Below, one piece after another: positions 45,619-57,418 of a stretch of DNA of 64,000 nt. Each line of letters opens with the position of its first letter. Position 1 is the first letter of the stretch. Origin of the DNA: Gelatoporia subvermispora B (taxonomy: Eukaryota > Basidiomycota > Agaricomycetes > Polyporales > Gelatoporiaceae). A program made the translations under genes and the position numbers. The stretch covers positions 501,581 through 565,580 of the forward strand of contig KB445792.1 of assembly GCA_000320605.2 (NCBI GenBank), read 5' to 3'. The notes beneath the pieces are model-generated. The model was given only the letters and a program-made list of their open reading frames with translations, did no database searches and was not told where the DNA came from.

Positions 45619-48565
45619 CTACATACCAAGTCCCATCAAAGCACTAGTGAGGCGTTCTGCCACTGCCTCTGGCTCCTGTCTTGCCATTTCGATGGTACTG
45701 AGCAACTTCTTGATACCGATACTGAGTCTCGCGCTACCGGCCTCGTCTTCCTCACCACCAAGCCCAGCCTGCTGCAACATAGCGATTGCTCGTCTGCGTT
45801 CGTCGTCTGTTGGGAACAGTTCGAGTTCCCTGAGCACAACGTCGATCGCACGCAGGCTCGAGACGGGCGGGACGCGGAGCTCAGAGTCAAACGCCTCGGA
45901 GAGACCTAGGTCCGTCAAAACAGGTCGGAGTGAGGAAGTGGCAATGACAAGGAGACGGCGGCCCTAAATCGAATATAAATAAACGTAGGCAAGCAGATAT
46001 TTCAGTGACGATTCTATCATCTACATACCTTAGGCGGCCTCCGTGAGCATAGTACAAGGAGAGTCTGCAGAACCGCATTTGAGAATCTTGGGCCGATTGG
46101 CGTGAAGTCTGCATATCAGGATGAGGATCAGGTCACAATGCATACAATTCCAAGACACATACCCAATAAACGTTCCAGGCTGTCCACAACGATCACGCTC
46201 AACGGACTCTTATAGCTGTCTGCGAAGGTCTTGCTAATCGCTGCAACCTTCTGCGACTCGGAGAAGCCAACCATACTGTCGGGCGAAAGGAGCTTCATGA
46301 AAGGAAATTGCGAGGCCTGTGCAATCGTTGCTGCAAGCGCGGTCTTGCCCGAACTGGGAGGCCCATGCAGCAGGATGCTGACGAGGGGCGTACGAGTCGA
46401 AGTACGCACTTGGTCGACGAAGAGCTTTCCAGAACGAAGGAGCTCCTGGATACAGGATGATGATCAATGGAAGTATGGCTTGGATGGTTGAAGAGACGTA
46501 CATCGATGACGGAAGAGTAGTGGATGATACCGTTCTCGACGACTTGCTCTAGTTCCTCTTTCGCAGCACCAAATGCAGGCTGCACCTCGTCAAGGGCGTT
46601 CAAGAAGTCATCCCGAACCACTTGAATGTTCTCGATGTCATCCGAGATACCTGCCAATGTTCCGACCTGTCAAAGACCGCGTTGAGCTGCCTGAAAGCAC
46701 AGCACAAAAATAATATAGACCTTGACATGTCGACTGAACGCGAAACTTGTTGCGCTTTTGACGAGACCGCCAATCTCCGCACCGGAGAAGTTCTTCGTCA
46801 GAGTGGCAAGCTCTTGTAGGTCGACATCACGTCCCATGACACCGTTGGTCCGCATCTTTGCGGTGTGGATACTCAGAATCTGGTACCGGCCCTTCTCATC
46901 AGGTAACGAAATCTCCATGTGCACTTCGAGACGGCCTGGACGAAGAAGTGCCTCATCGATCATGTCGAGTCGGTTTGTCATACCAATGATGAGGATGTTG
47001 TTGAGCTGATCAACGCCGTCCATCTACGTAATCCTGGGTAAGCATTGATATTGATCGATGGGAGAGTATCTGACCTTAGAGAGCAGCTGGTTGACGACGC
47101 TATCCCCAACACCAGTGCCAGACTGGGTCGAACCACGCTGCTTACAGATTGCGTCCAGCTCATCGAAAATAATGATGTGCAATCCACTCTCGTCGCCCTT
47201 TTCCTTATACTGAAGCGCAACATTTGTGAGCAAGTAAGCTCGCCCACAACGGTGGCTAGACAAACCTCCTTCTCGGCATCCGCAAATAGCTTACGGACGT
47301 TCTCCTCCGACTGGCCAACGTACTTGTTCAGGATTTCCGGACCATTGACAATCTTGGGTTCCCGTGCATTTAGCATCTTCCCGATCTGCCGCGCCATTAG
47401 GGTTTTACCCGTTCCCGGAGGCCCATGCAGTAGTATACCTACCACCATATCAGCATACAGCATGTTACGTAAGAGCATTATACCCACCTTTAACATGCTG
47501 GATACCCAACTTCTCTACAACGACTGGAGGGAACACACGCGATGCGAATGCACGACGGAAGATTGCACTAAACTCTGAGTCTAGACCTCCGATGCCCATG
47601 TCTTCAAATTTGAAGTTGGGTGCGAGAATCGCATTGGGTGGCGCCCTACAGGTGGTTCAGAGCAAGTCTCACGACATACTGCCACGATCAGCTTACTTCT
47701 TTGCACTGGACTTGATCTTGATTGTACTATCCGGTGCTTTCATGAAGGTAATGTCCGTCTTCTCGAATAGCACACCATAGTCTCCAGATGGTTGTGGTCC
47801 GCCTCGTCGCTGTCCTTCCGATAATTCCACACCAGTCACGTTGTGGACGACACCCTTGAGGTTCTGACCATGGAACTCGAACACGAGGATCTCTCCAACG
47901 GCGACGAGGATGCCGCTAAACGCCTTAAGGAAGTTGTGCGCCATTTCGTCTGCAGAAAATTGCTCCGCGATCTCATGTCCGCGGCGCAAGAAGCCAACCT
48001 CGATGTCCGCTGCTTGGAGGTACTGCGGTTGCGCAGGAAGAGGTTCGACAGTGACCTCGTCTCCTGTGAGAGACAACCCGATCCATTGTCGCTGCATTGC
48101 TGACGCACCAATCGTGCGCGGCGCAAGTTTGCCTGTGTTGTCATGTCTGTTTCATTTAGATCGATGGGAGACCATGGAGCAGTTGTAACTTACCGGACGG
48201 TGAGAGGGTATTGCTGCTTCACGAGAACATGCTGCCCCTGCGAGAAGTCCGACGGGTGCACAATGAGGCAGTTCGAGAGCGCCAGCGCATCGCTCGGCGA
48301 AGAGACAACGGCGAAGCTAAGGTCAAAATTGAGTTCGCAGTTCGGTCGTCCTGAGTGTGTACCGAACGTACGCTCCGCCCGAGCTCGGGACTTGGCCCCT
48401 TCCCATGGAACGCTTCTCGTATGCAGATGGATCATCATATCTCGGTGCAGGAACCCTCTGTGTCCTTGGTGCATCGTGGTATCCGGAACTTCCACCAGGA
48501 GGCAGGCGCGAGTAAGGCTGCTGCGGCTGTTGCGCTGGCTGATTTGATCTGCTGAAGAAGCTCAT
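45619..48565 (-). CDS. SEC18: vesicular-fusion ATPase SEC18 (NSF)
   Basis: An AAA+ hexameric ATPase that takes SNARE complexes apart after membrane fusion, with SNAP adaptors (Sec17). N-domain: after a Pro/Gln-rich leader come [14 protein letters not shown] (joined across an intron) and [10 protein letters not shown], through to [15 protein letters not shown]1: Walker [17 protein letters not shown] (about 47405-47440), [18 protein letters not shown], Walker [16 protein letters not shown], and [20 protein letters not shown]2: Walker [16 protein letters not shown] (about 46340-46390), [15 protein letters not shown], and Walker B-like [11 protein letters not shown], the weaker D2 form typical of NSF. 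It ends [11 protein letters not shown]. Roughly eight introns. Essential and intact. Confidence 0.96.
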
Positions 48566-49560
48566 CGTTGTAGATGCAGTCTATCGAAGTCGTTGCCTCC
48601 CAAGAGCGAAAATCTTAAATACTGTGTTGTGTGTAGTACGGTACAAAGAAGGGTGAGGTGGTAAGACGTGGAGTGTCGTGGTCTGAACTGCGCGCCACCG
48701 CCAACAGTCGTCTCCGAGGCGATGCATGACGGCTGTGGACCAGGGTTAGGGTCTATCTGATTCTGTGGTTAGGGTCAAGACACTCATGCTGTAGTTGATT
48801 TATTCTTCTGAATCACCCCCCCTCTCCCCTCTAGTTTGCGATCATGCAAAGAGAGCAGAACTGTACCATGAAAGACTCAGCCTACCTTGTATGAGAGACA
48901 CGTGATACACGCTGCTATACCGGAAAGACAGACAAATTTGCTGCGCTCGTGTTCACCGGACACGGTACAGACAACAACACTTGCGAGTCTCCATGAATGA
49001 CTGACAGGTAAATGACCTGGATTGTCTTTTGTGTTATCATCCCGGGTAATAAGGAACAGGGAGACTCGCGTTAAGGTGTTGGAATATGACACAACCTCAC
49101 CATCTGCGGTATCGTCTTTGTTTTGTATGCACCACACACAGGGATGGTGGTCCACTATTTGTCTATACCGTGACATGCGGGCACGTCGAAGTCTTGCTCC
49201 AGGCATTCGGACAATGTTTGCACCGTCGTGTGCAGAGCGGCTCCTGGCACAACAGCCGCAACTCTGCGAGGTCCTTTTATGATCTGGTGGATGATTGTTC
49301 GATGCGCTGCAGCAAGCGGGAGCGGTTCTCATCGTTTCGTATGCATGCGATCTGGAATCATTAATGTAGCAAGTGGTGTTCCGGAGAGCTACGATTTGAC
49401 AGACATGAGGCGGTGGGGAAAGGTGCCAACATGGTGGCGGCGCGGGCCAGCGGCTCAGAACGCTCAGCGCTCGACGGCACGCTCAGTTCACGTTGTCGAC
49501 AATTTTCCGGAAACGCTCCTGGCGGTTGTGTCTCCTCTGTCGTCGACCCTATCTTTCTCG
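48566..49560. other. divergent promoter region (SEC18 / UPF0652 gene)
   Basis: About 1 kb between two divergent starts. It contains a pair of telobox-like motifs (annotated separately) and a pyrimidine tract near 48815-48832. An open frame continues upstream of 49561 from 49405 but looks non-conserved. Confidence 0.5.
48744..48775 (+). promoter_or_regulatory. paired telobox-like motifs
   Basis: The nonamer GGTTAGGGT occurs twice, at 48744-48752 and 48767-48775, 23 bases start to start, about 180-210 bases upstream of the SEC18 ATG. It contains the TTAGGG unit of most basidiomycete telomeres. Promoter teloboxes are bound by Tbf1-type Myb proteins in other fungi; binding here is inference. Confidence 0.4.
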
Positions 49561-51856
49561 ATGTCTCCTGGGAGCAGCCCAAGTCGACAAGACGAGCCAG
49601 TCCAGGCAAAATCCGCGGGATTCTCGCTTGAGACTATCCTCGGTGATGACCACGAACAAATAGAGCATCCGTCCGCGAAGGATGCCCCAGAAGGGTGGGA
49701 TGAAGAGGAACATCAGATGCATGTGGCGCAAGGCTTCTGTGTTGAATGTGAAGGTGTGTGGCCTAGAATGTGAGCCTGGATACCTGAGCGACTAACGTAG
49801 TAATTTCCCAGATCAGCCTGCACAGCTACACTGTGAGACCTGCGCGGACGACTACTGTGAAGTCTGCTTTGCTGCGCAACACAGAAAAGGCTCACGCCGG
49901 CAGCACACTACAAGACCTATCTTGGGACAGCCCAACCAAAAGCAGGCGAATGGGACCGTCATTGCCAATGGGACTACCTCGCAGGCGGAAAGTGATGCTG
50001 TAAGTTATATCAAACTACATTGGTGACCTACTTTTACCTGGTCTAATGAGAAACAGATGCATGTCGATGGTGAGCAGGCGGAGGACTCGGCCGAAGAATC
50101 AGAACATGCCGTCGCCGGTGCATTGTCTGCACCGGGAGCTCCTCCGGGCGTGCAACAGTCTTTCACCGGCTCAACGGTCGGAGACTGGTTCATTGAGCGA
50201 GCCAAATATATTCCGATCCGTTTGACGGTGCAAGAGCGCAAGTACCTGCGGCTTTTGGAGGCGGCATTGAACGTCTCCGAATACACCGACAAGATTGACA
50301 CTCTGGGTGCCAGCCTGTCTAAGGCAAAACGCATTGTACACCAAATTCGGGAGCTATGTGCAATTCTATCAGGTCTGGTTCTTGCCGCGGACTACAAGCA
50401 GGGCCAGGAGCTTTTCTCCGATCGCGACTTCCAGGCGAACGCAGAATTCTACCAGCAATTATTCGAGTTCGGTAGACGGCACAAGATCATGAATCCAGAT
50501 AAGATGCGATCTACGTATGGCAAATTGATTTACCTCCTTCAGGTCCGAAATGTGTTCTTGCTACAGCTGGGCGTTATGTGGCTGACACATGGATCAGGAC
50601 AGTCAAACTCCAGAAGTCAAGGACCTCCTTAGCTTCTCCTGCGTCAAGCCGATCAAGACCGTCTACTCCATACTCGAGGAGCATGAAGCTCTGGATGTGC
50701 TCCGGGATGACCTGGTTGCTGTCGCGACTAAGGAGATCTACTCGGAGGGTCGATCGCGGCGCGAAATTCAAAAAGACATCAAGTCGAAAGAACGTGCGAT
50801 CGAGACCCTTGCCTCGCGATATGAGCGGAAGGGGCCGAGTCAGGAAAAAATCCGACAGTGCTTGTATAGCATTGGTGATAACCATGCGTTCTTGCGGACC
50901 AATCGTGACCCGTGTGATCGAATGATCGCCTATCTCAAGCAGTACTTCCATTCGACTCAGGCTAAAGACTCCAAGAGCAGCCTTGCAATCAAGAGCGGAA
51001 AGGGCGGCGCACGACTCACGCACGACCATGCGACGCAGTACGCATACGTCATCCAGAGCTTGACGCTTTGGAGAGAGATCTTGCACGGTGTGTCTTGTGG
51101 TGCAAAACGCCGGGCCGGCTGACTTACTTTTCTCCAGACATGTTCCATTTGTGGAGTCTGGCTGAGCAAGATCTACTATCAGAGAATGTCCCTTACCGAC
51201 TCCGCGACACTGGTCAGGGTCTCAACCGCGTGCAAGTCGCTCCAAAGACCTCGCGAATGATGCATGCGATCTTGAACAGGGCCCAACGTAGCGTCGGCTC
51301 CTGGGTGGGGTCTTCAGTCATTCACATGGGCGACCACAACGTGCCGAATGCTCTCATGTTTATAGGTGCGTTCTACTCACACGGTCATCCCCGCTCATAC
51401 CGATCGAGTCATGTCGCAGACAAATACTCTCAAATCTACCGCATTCTCCTCCCTATATGCAATACGCTTTCCCAGATTCCCTCATTAGCTGAAAACCCGG
51501 CGCTGCGGTCGTACATCGACGATGAATTCGGTTCGCCCGAGAATTGCATCCGTGAAATCTTGGCAGACTTCTTCCGGCACGGGTTTGACGGATCGGGCGC
51601 CGGCAATTACTTCGATGCGGGTGGGTTATTTACAGCCGCTGTACGCTCTGGTAATTGCTAAACGGCATTTGTCTCATCAGGCTCATGTATCGACGGGCGT
51701 CTTACCAGTGCCTGGAACTGGTGCTCGTTGCTAGAGAAGAAGAGGTTCTTCCCTGTGTTCCTCTTGACAGGTGAGTGATGTTTCGTAATCACACACACGT
51801 TTGGGGCCTGAACGAGGCGCGGCGTAGGTTTCATTGGCTTTGACGGAGAGTGGTAG
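49561..51856 (+). CDS. UPF0652/DUF2009 protein with B-box-like zinc site
   Basis: A conserved eukaryotic family of unknown function, as in S. pombe C16A11.03c. The first exons hold a zinc-binding site: GFCVECE joined to DQPAQLHCETCADDYCEVCF and AQHRKGSRRQH, of B-box type. The DUF2009 body follows: VGDWFIERAKYIPIRLTVQE, RKYLRLLEAALNVSEYTDKI, DTLGASLSKAKRIVHQIREL, MNPDKMRSTYGKLIYLLQ, RNRDPCDRMIAYL-type text (here TNRDPCDRMIAYL), IHMGDHNVPNALMFI and FGSPENCIREILADFFRHGF. The last two introns lead to the ending GFIGFDGEW and stop. About 10 exons, with the checked junctions in frame. I chose 49561 (ATGTCTCCTG) because the upstream in-frame extension from 49405 is Arg/Ser-rich and not family-like. 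Its role may involve protein or RNA binding; this is not established. Confidence 0.9.
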
Positions 51857-52854
51857 CCGGCTCCTCCAACGTGGCTGAGTATTCTAATGCGCATGCCATG
51901 CTGTTTGACTACTGTGCTTTTTGAGACAAGACGCACGACCTTATGATCACACAATTATGTATAGTTCTTGTGTAGCGCTGGTGGCTTTCCTCGGCTAAAC
52001 GGATGGTATACTCAGCTTTATTTCAACCCGCTTAACTCCACTCGTCTCCTTTCACTCTGCTGCTGCTGCCTCGTGTGGTGACGTTTCTGGTACTTGGACT
52101 ACGCGGCTTGATGACCCGTGTCATCACTATTGACTTCACCGCGCCGGCATCAAATCAAGCTAGTCCCCGGCCTTGTTACCACTTCGGGAATCGGGCGTTG
52201 GTAGCTTGTGTCGAATGAGCATCCAGGGTACGACAGCCGTGGACCTATTGGTACGTTGTCCTCGGCGTGCTGACAATGTTACTCGGTGGTTGCAGAGTGT
52301 TCATTTTCCTGACAGAAGCCTCGTGGTCGCACCATCTATTACGGCTTGATTGCTTTCTTGCACTGCGATTGCCCTTTGACGATGCAGCGCCGCAGTGATG
52401 CTCCGGGTCCAGGATCTTGGCACAATACAATCGCTTCATGTTGGTCTGGAACGCACCGTACGCGCGTCCAGTGCTCGCGATACGTATTGGATCCGTCAAC
52501 CTAACCCGCCCCATGCCTACTAGTCTCAGATGCAATTGCAGCCTTGATCGTATGGAAGGTGTATGCACGTAGGGTTCTCAGCGGGATCTTCAACCGTCTG
52601 CCGAAGACCGATATTCGCGCAGCTTTTGTGGCTGCAATTAACATGAAGGGCACGAATCTCAGATACGAGTACCCTTTGGACCTAGTAGCTGAGATCCTGC
52701 CTTACCTTCCTTTGCTTTACGGGAATGCGAATCTCCATTGTTGGTCGAAGTATGGCTCGCTCTAGGTTCGATGAGGGCCTCCCAAGGTTCGATTTATCTA
52801 CCACGTCGCCCCGCTGAGGGTCGACCCTAGTCGTCCTCTCAGCGGCCTTGCGCC
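51857..52854. other. intergenic, no gene seen
   Basis: About 1 kb between two tandem plus-strand genes. Short frames only. It should hold the promoter of the Zn2Cys6 gene. Confidence 0.45.
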
Positions 52855-54477
52855 ATGTCCGCGATGTACTATTCACAACCCGCGCAGGTTGGCCAACTCC
52901 CCGACATCTTCAACTCGACGGCGTATTCGAACATGACGCCTAACGATGAGGGAGGAGCAGGGACTTTATTCCAAGTGGTGAATTTTAACGGCGTACTACC
53001 GGAGAGCGGAGGTAGCAGTTTTTATCAGCTTGAGTCGACGTACCCTGAGGTGAGCCGTCGATTACAAACTGCGTCGGTATAGTTGAAATCATCTTACAGT
53101 CACCGACCGACTTCGAGTTTGGTATGGGCCAGGAGGCCGTTGGGTACCATCAAGGCGGCAGCTATCATGCTCCTCATGCCGTCAACCGCCCTCTTGCCAG
53201 TGAGCCCTTGTTTGACATAGCAGAGCTGCCAGCAAGCTTCCATGCCCTGCATACTACGCCTGTCCCGCATTCAGATGGTACCCCCGTCATGAGCTACTCT
53301 GAGACCATGACGCACCTGGCAGATGTCGCCGTCAGCCCGTACGACAATGTCGCTCCCGTTCCCACGCAGTATTCTGCCGGGCCTACGTACACGCCCACAG
53401 TCAACGGCTACAATGACGTGCCCAATCATACTGTACTCGATGCCTCTATGGTCAGCCCTCAGGCGATTACACCACCTGATTTCATACAGTTCAATCAGAA
53501 TCTGCCCGGGCCGGCTCAGCAGCAGAGCGCGCTCTATCGTGTCACTCCACCCGATGTCCATATCTATGGACAACAAATCACAGGCAGGGATGGAACTGGG
53601 CAGTGGGTCGCTCCGGTCGTCGAAGCCCCGCTGCACGAGGTCAGTGCTGCCCATGATTTATCATCTAAAAATACGTATCATGACTGGCCACAGATGTACG
53701 CCAGCAATACCAGACAAGGATTTGCTGCGCAGCCGGAGATGGGGATTGCGCAGCAAATCGCGCTCGATCAATACTACGAATCGGACGAATCATCACCACG
53801 AATGGATCATATGCACTATCCGATCTCCGGTGTGTCGCGTATTCGTGTCCCGAGCACAGAACTTGGCTGATGACCTAATCAGCTGGAGACATACCTCCGT
53901 CAAGCAACATACCCAAGGTGACTGCACTACCATATACGTCACGAGACGGAACTCGCTGCAGAAGGGTGATCTACTCACCCAAGACTGGACGGCCCATGAG
54001 TGACCTTCCGCCGGTCGATCTCCCGCAGGACGTGCCGGTTGTCAAGAAACGTGGCAAACGCGGCAGGATCACTGCGTGTTTATTCTGTCGACGGAGGAAG
54101 ATACAGTGTCGTGGGCCGATCCCAGGAAACCCTGACAAGACGTGCATGTGAGTACAACTAGCCTGTATCATTCAGTTGAGCCACTGGGCAGAGTGTGTCG
54201 TCGCTGTAGGTGCCGGGGAATTGGCTTGAGGGCATGTTGACGAGTCCTTGGACATCTGCCTGCTTTTATGTCAGTCGCCGCATTGCGACGCAGTAACCAC
54301 TTTGGAGGCGACCGTACTTTCTCGCACACTCTTGAGCCACGATAGGATAATCGTCACACCAACATCCTCATGCTATTTCATTCTGACACTAACAACGTCA
54401 TCCACAGCCAATGCGAGCGCCGCAAGCAGGTATGCGAATATCCTCAGGGACGTTCCGTGCGGCCAACCCGAATGTAG
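52855..54477 (+). CDS. Zn2Cys6 transcription factor, C-terminal DNA-binding domain
   Basis: A nuclear fungal transcription factor. Exons 52855-53049, 53100-53829, 53883-54147 and 54408-54477 give 419 residues, all junctions GT..AG and in frame. Residues 1-340 are disordered and rich in Pro, Gln, Tyr and Asp, suggesting an activation region. Near the C-terminus a basic run (KKRGKRGR) precedes the binuclear cluster: CLFCRRRKIQC, then after the loop CRGPIPGNPDKTC, then across the last intron QCERRKQVC and EYP. All six cysteines are present, and only about 12 residues follow. The last intron is 260 nt, far longer than the other two (50 and 53 nt), and splits the cluster. Many basidiomycete regulators carry the cluster C-terminally. 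Targets unknown. Confidence 0.9.
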
Positions 54478-55862
54478 GCGGACGATGAAGCCGTTGCGCA
54501 CTCCTCCGAACAAGCCTTCGGATTGCTCGCGAATTGAAGCAGTATGTCATGATGCCGAGCACGCTCCGAACATCCTCCCGCCCATTTGGCTCAGAGGGAT
54601 CAGCTATGGTTGTCTAACACGACTTTGTCGGACAACTGATTCTGCAGTGACTTGGTACCTCCGGTGTGCGAAGGGATACCGTAATTCCATAGAAGCATTT
54701 GTCATTGACTCCACCATATATAGTTCTATATGTTCCCCCTCCTATCCGTCATCCATCTCCGGTTTCGCATCGATCGATATCAGATCTTGGCACCATTGGA
54801 CGTAGTCGCGTTGTTGAATATAGCAAACATCACTTCGAACAATACGTCGCAAGACATGGCTCAGCCATGCGAATCACCGGGACCTTCCCAACATTTATGT
54901 GATCGCAGAGCTATGTTCGCACAAAATTGGCATGCCCGAGGAAGGAGAACGTGGCAGTGGGACTTGGAGGCATCAGAGCGGTGTCGCAAATGAACTGGAT
55001 CAGCTGGATAGCCACGGGATCTAACAGTGCCAGGACCCTGGGCGACAAGTGGTTCTAAATGCATCGGATCTACAACCTTAAGACTCGAGGTGCTGTTTTC
55101 GCTATCTTTCTGATGCCTATCGATCACCATGCAGTGACGCATACTTGGCTTGTGCAACGGACCGGCACGCTAAAACTTTGCCATTCGCAATCGAACGAAT
55201 ACAGAGGATCTTCATAGTAGGTTTGCCGCAGACGGGCTTCAGGGCTCAGTTATTAGTCATGCGAATGAACTTGTCTTGAGACGCCACTCTAATAGACAGC
55301 AGAATAACCACTTGCGAGAGTGTCTGCTTGTTCAATGAACAATATACAAACAATCTACGAGGATCAGTTGGTAAGCCGGTGTCGGGAGCTTTATGATACG
55401 CACTCAGCGGAGAGAGTTCAGCCCGGGTTCACCCTGCGGAATCTATGCTATGCGTGGTAGGTGAGTGATGCACCGTAAGTACAATGCATGACGTGGAGCG
55501 ATGCGGCGAGAGCCGTACAACTGGGAGAATTGAATGCAGATAGTGTGTGCCGTACGTTATCCCGCAGAAGGCAGAAGCCGCGGCGGCACCATGCATTGTC
55601 ACCGAAGTCCCTGTCACTGGAATCAATGCAGCGCTGAAGAGGCCACTCCTGAAGTCACTGAATGACATTGGACGACGACGAACATAGGCACACTTCATGT
55701 ATGTCATCATTGGGCACAAACATCACAATAGCAATGGCACCATGAGCAATGGATGTCCACGACAAATTGCAGCAAAATGTGGAACCCACGGTAAATTTGC
55801 AATTTCACGGGTCCCAAGTCAGCACTCGCACGACGACGTGGAAAATTCGATGCTATTCGAGA
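54478..55862. other. intergenic, no gene seen
   Basis: About 1.4 kb between convergent genes (Zn2Cys6 factor on plus, zinc-finger gene on minus), which is long for a 3'-3' spacer. The translations have no motif or splice continuity. One 96-codon minus frame (55429-55719) is without evidence. Confidence 0.4.
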
Positions 55863-56525
55863 TCAGTCCAGTTCGTACACGTCGTACCAATTATCTATTA
55901 TATCAGGACCACTTTCGAGCTGGACGCCCTGACCGCGGTGCATACTACGGTGCTGCACCAGGTTGGCATCCAGAACCGTCTTTTCGCAGATCTTGCACCG
56001 CTTGAACTTCATCGGCTCGGGAATTGCCTTCGGAGGAGACGGATCGAGGAATGAGAAAGGTCGAGGCGGAGGGGGAAGTGGTCCTGGTACTGCCGGTTCA
56101 TCGTCTCTCTTAGTGCTATCGGTCAACTTGACTATCTGCTCTCCTTTATCGGACGCGGAGCTTTGAGGGCGACTAGGCCAGCTGGAAACACTGCCGAAGC
56201 TCTTTTCGTCACCCGCTGACCCAAATTCTGCACTACGAGGCGAAACGTTCCGCATGGGCAGGTATTCGGACAAGTCGATCTCCTGAAATGGCGTCTCTCT
56301 ATTCGGGAAATATACACTCGGGGAAACTGTGGCTCGATCAACTGGTGGTATGCGCGAGGTTGAATTCATTGAGAGACGGCGAGGGTTGCCCTCGTTTGTT
56401 ATGTGGTCATCATGGGTGACGCCGTGTCCCCTCGTGTCCCTCGGAGGCGACGGCCTTGCAACACTTGTTCCAGCTTCGATTGCAGGTATATGTCTATCCC
56501 CATTCTTGCGAGAGCGTCGTGCCAT
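55863..56525 (-). CDS. disordered protein with one C-terminal zinc finger
   Basis: A single-exon frame of 220 residues, start MARRSRKNGDRHIPAIE at 56525. Residues 1-160 are polar and disordered, with a Pro run (PGPLPPPPRPFSFLDPSPP) near 145-165. The C-terminal part has KFKRCKICEKTVLDANLVQHRS, a C-x2-C-x12-H-x3-H zinc finger, then an acidic-aromatic end (DNWYDVYELD). The basic N-terminus could be a nuclear signal. I do not recognise an orthologue. Coding texture is good and the frame is unbroken, so it is a likely gene. It could bind nucleic acid or a protein partner. Confidence 0.72.
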   Translation of the reverse strand: MARRSRKNGDRHIPAIEAGTSVARPSPPRDTRGHGVTHDDHITNEGNPRRLSMNSTSRIPPVDRATVSPSVYFPNRETPFQEIDLSEYLPMRNVSPRSAEFGSAGDEKSFGSVSSWPSRPQSSASDKGEQIVKLTDSTKRDDEPAVPGPLPPPPRPFSFLDPSPPKAIPEPMKFKRCKICEKTVLDANLVQHRSMHRGQGVQLESGPDIIDNWYDVYELD

Positions 56526-57418
56526 GAAAGGAGTACGCGGAGCTTGTCCCGCACTTGCTGTAGCCTAGCCGAGGATTTAGTAGTAATATTGCTACTCGTT
56601 CGGAGCGGTTATGAGCTTAACTGGTCTTCTGCGCGTGATCTGCAAACGTAGAAACCGGGTAGTCGTGTGAAGCAGACTGGCTCACAGGAGAATTCACCCG
56701 ATATATAGGGCTATGCCGAGACATAGTCTGACTTCCTTTTGTTCGGCGGTGAACAATGGACAGGCTGGCATCAACTGCACATCTCTTATCGTTGCATCAC
56801 ATCAGTTTGTCTCCTGCTCACGTTCGCTTTGCCGCTCCAGTGCGCAGATTTGGCAGTATGCTCAAGACAACCGTTCGCCTTGATTGAGACGACAGAGCGA
56901 AGTAAGAAGACATCCCCGGTGTAAATTTGAGTACAACATGCAGCGTAACCCAGATCACGCCTTTCACTTAGGACAGGCACATTCGGAGCCTAGAGACCGT
57001 AAGCGGCGCGTTGCAGGCCTCCACCACCTCACTGCCTTGTGATGTTCCAGGACTCCAGGATTTGAAGGGCTGAGTCCCAGGCGAGGACGGGAATAAGACC
57101 GGAAGCTGAAGCGCTGAAGGTCCGAACTTGCATGACGTATGGCAAGTTTCGTGACGCCATTTAGGCCAGCATTACCAGAGAACCGAAGCTACAGAGAGTC
57201 ATCTGATGTAAGAGAGGCACAGTATTGAGTTACCTCTCATAACAAAGACCAGAGAACAACACAGCGTCATGAGGTTACATTGTGGTCGAAGGCGACGTCG
57301 GGGTCAATAGTCACGGTGGTTCTAATAGGAGATAGACGCGCCTCAAGTCATGTCTTGTTTGTTCTTGTTAGGCGTGCTAAAGTCTTGAATTTCCTTCTGG
57401 TACGAAGACACACATCTA
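56526..57418. other. divergent promoter region (zinc-finger gene / eIF3m)
   Basis: 893 bases. A GATATATAGGG element at about 56699-56709 precedes a 43-codon plus-strand frame at 56755 (MDRLASTAHLLS...), Arg-rich and mitochondrial-presequence-like, with no recognised family. It is not annotated as a gene. The eIF3m leader is at the right end. Confidence 0.45.

Noticed and set aside
49043..49049. CGGGTAA, the yeast Reb1 consensus, in the SEC18/UPF0652 promoter
   Set aside because: A 7-mer is expected several times in 64 kb on two strands. It also occurs inside coding sequence near 21314 and 23474, and the site preference of the local Reb1-like protein is unknown.
49405..49560. Upstream in-frame start of the UPF0652 gene
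   Set aside because: The extra 52 residues are Arg/Ser-rich and not family-like; the ATG at 49561 is a better fit.
56755..56886. 43-codon frame with presequence-like composition behind a TATATA element
   Set aside because: No family, no in-frame splice extension found, and the element is weak, so it was kept only as a note.
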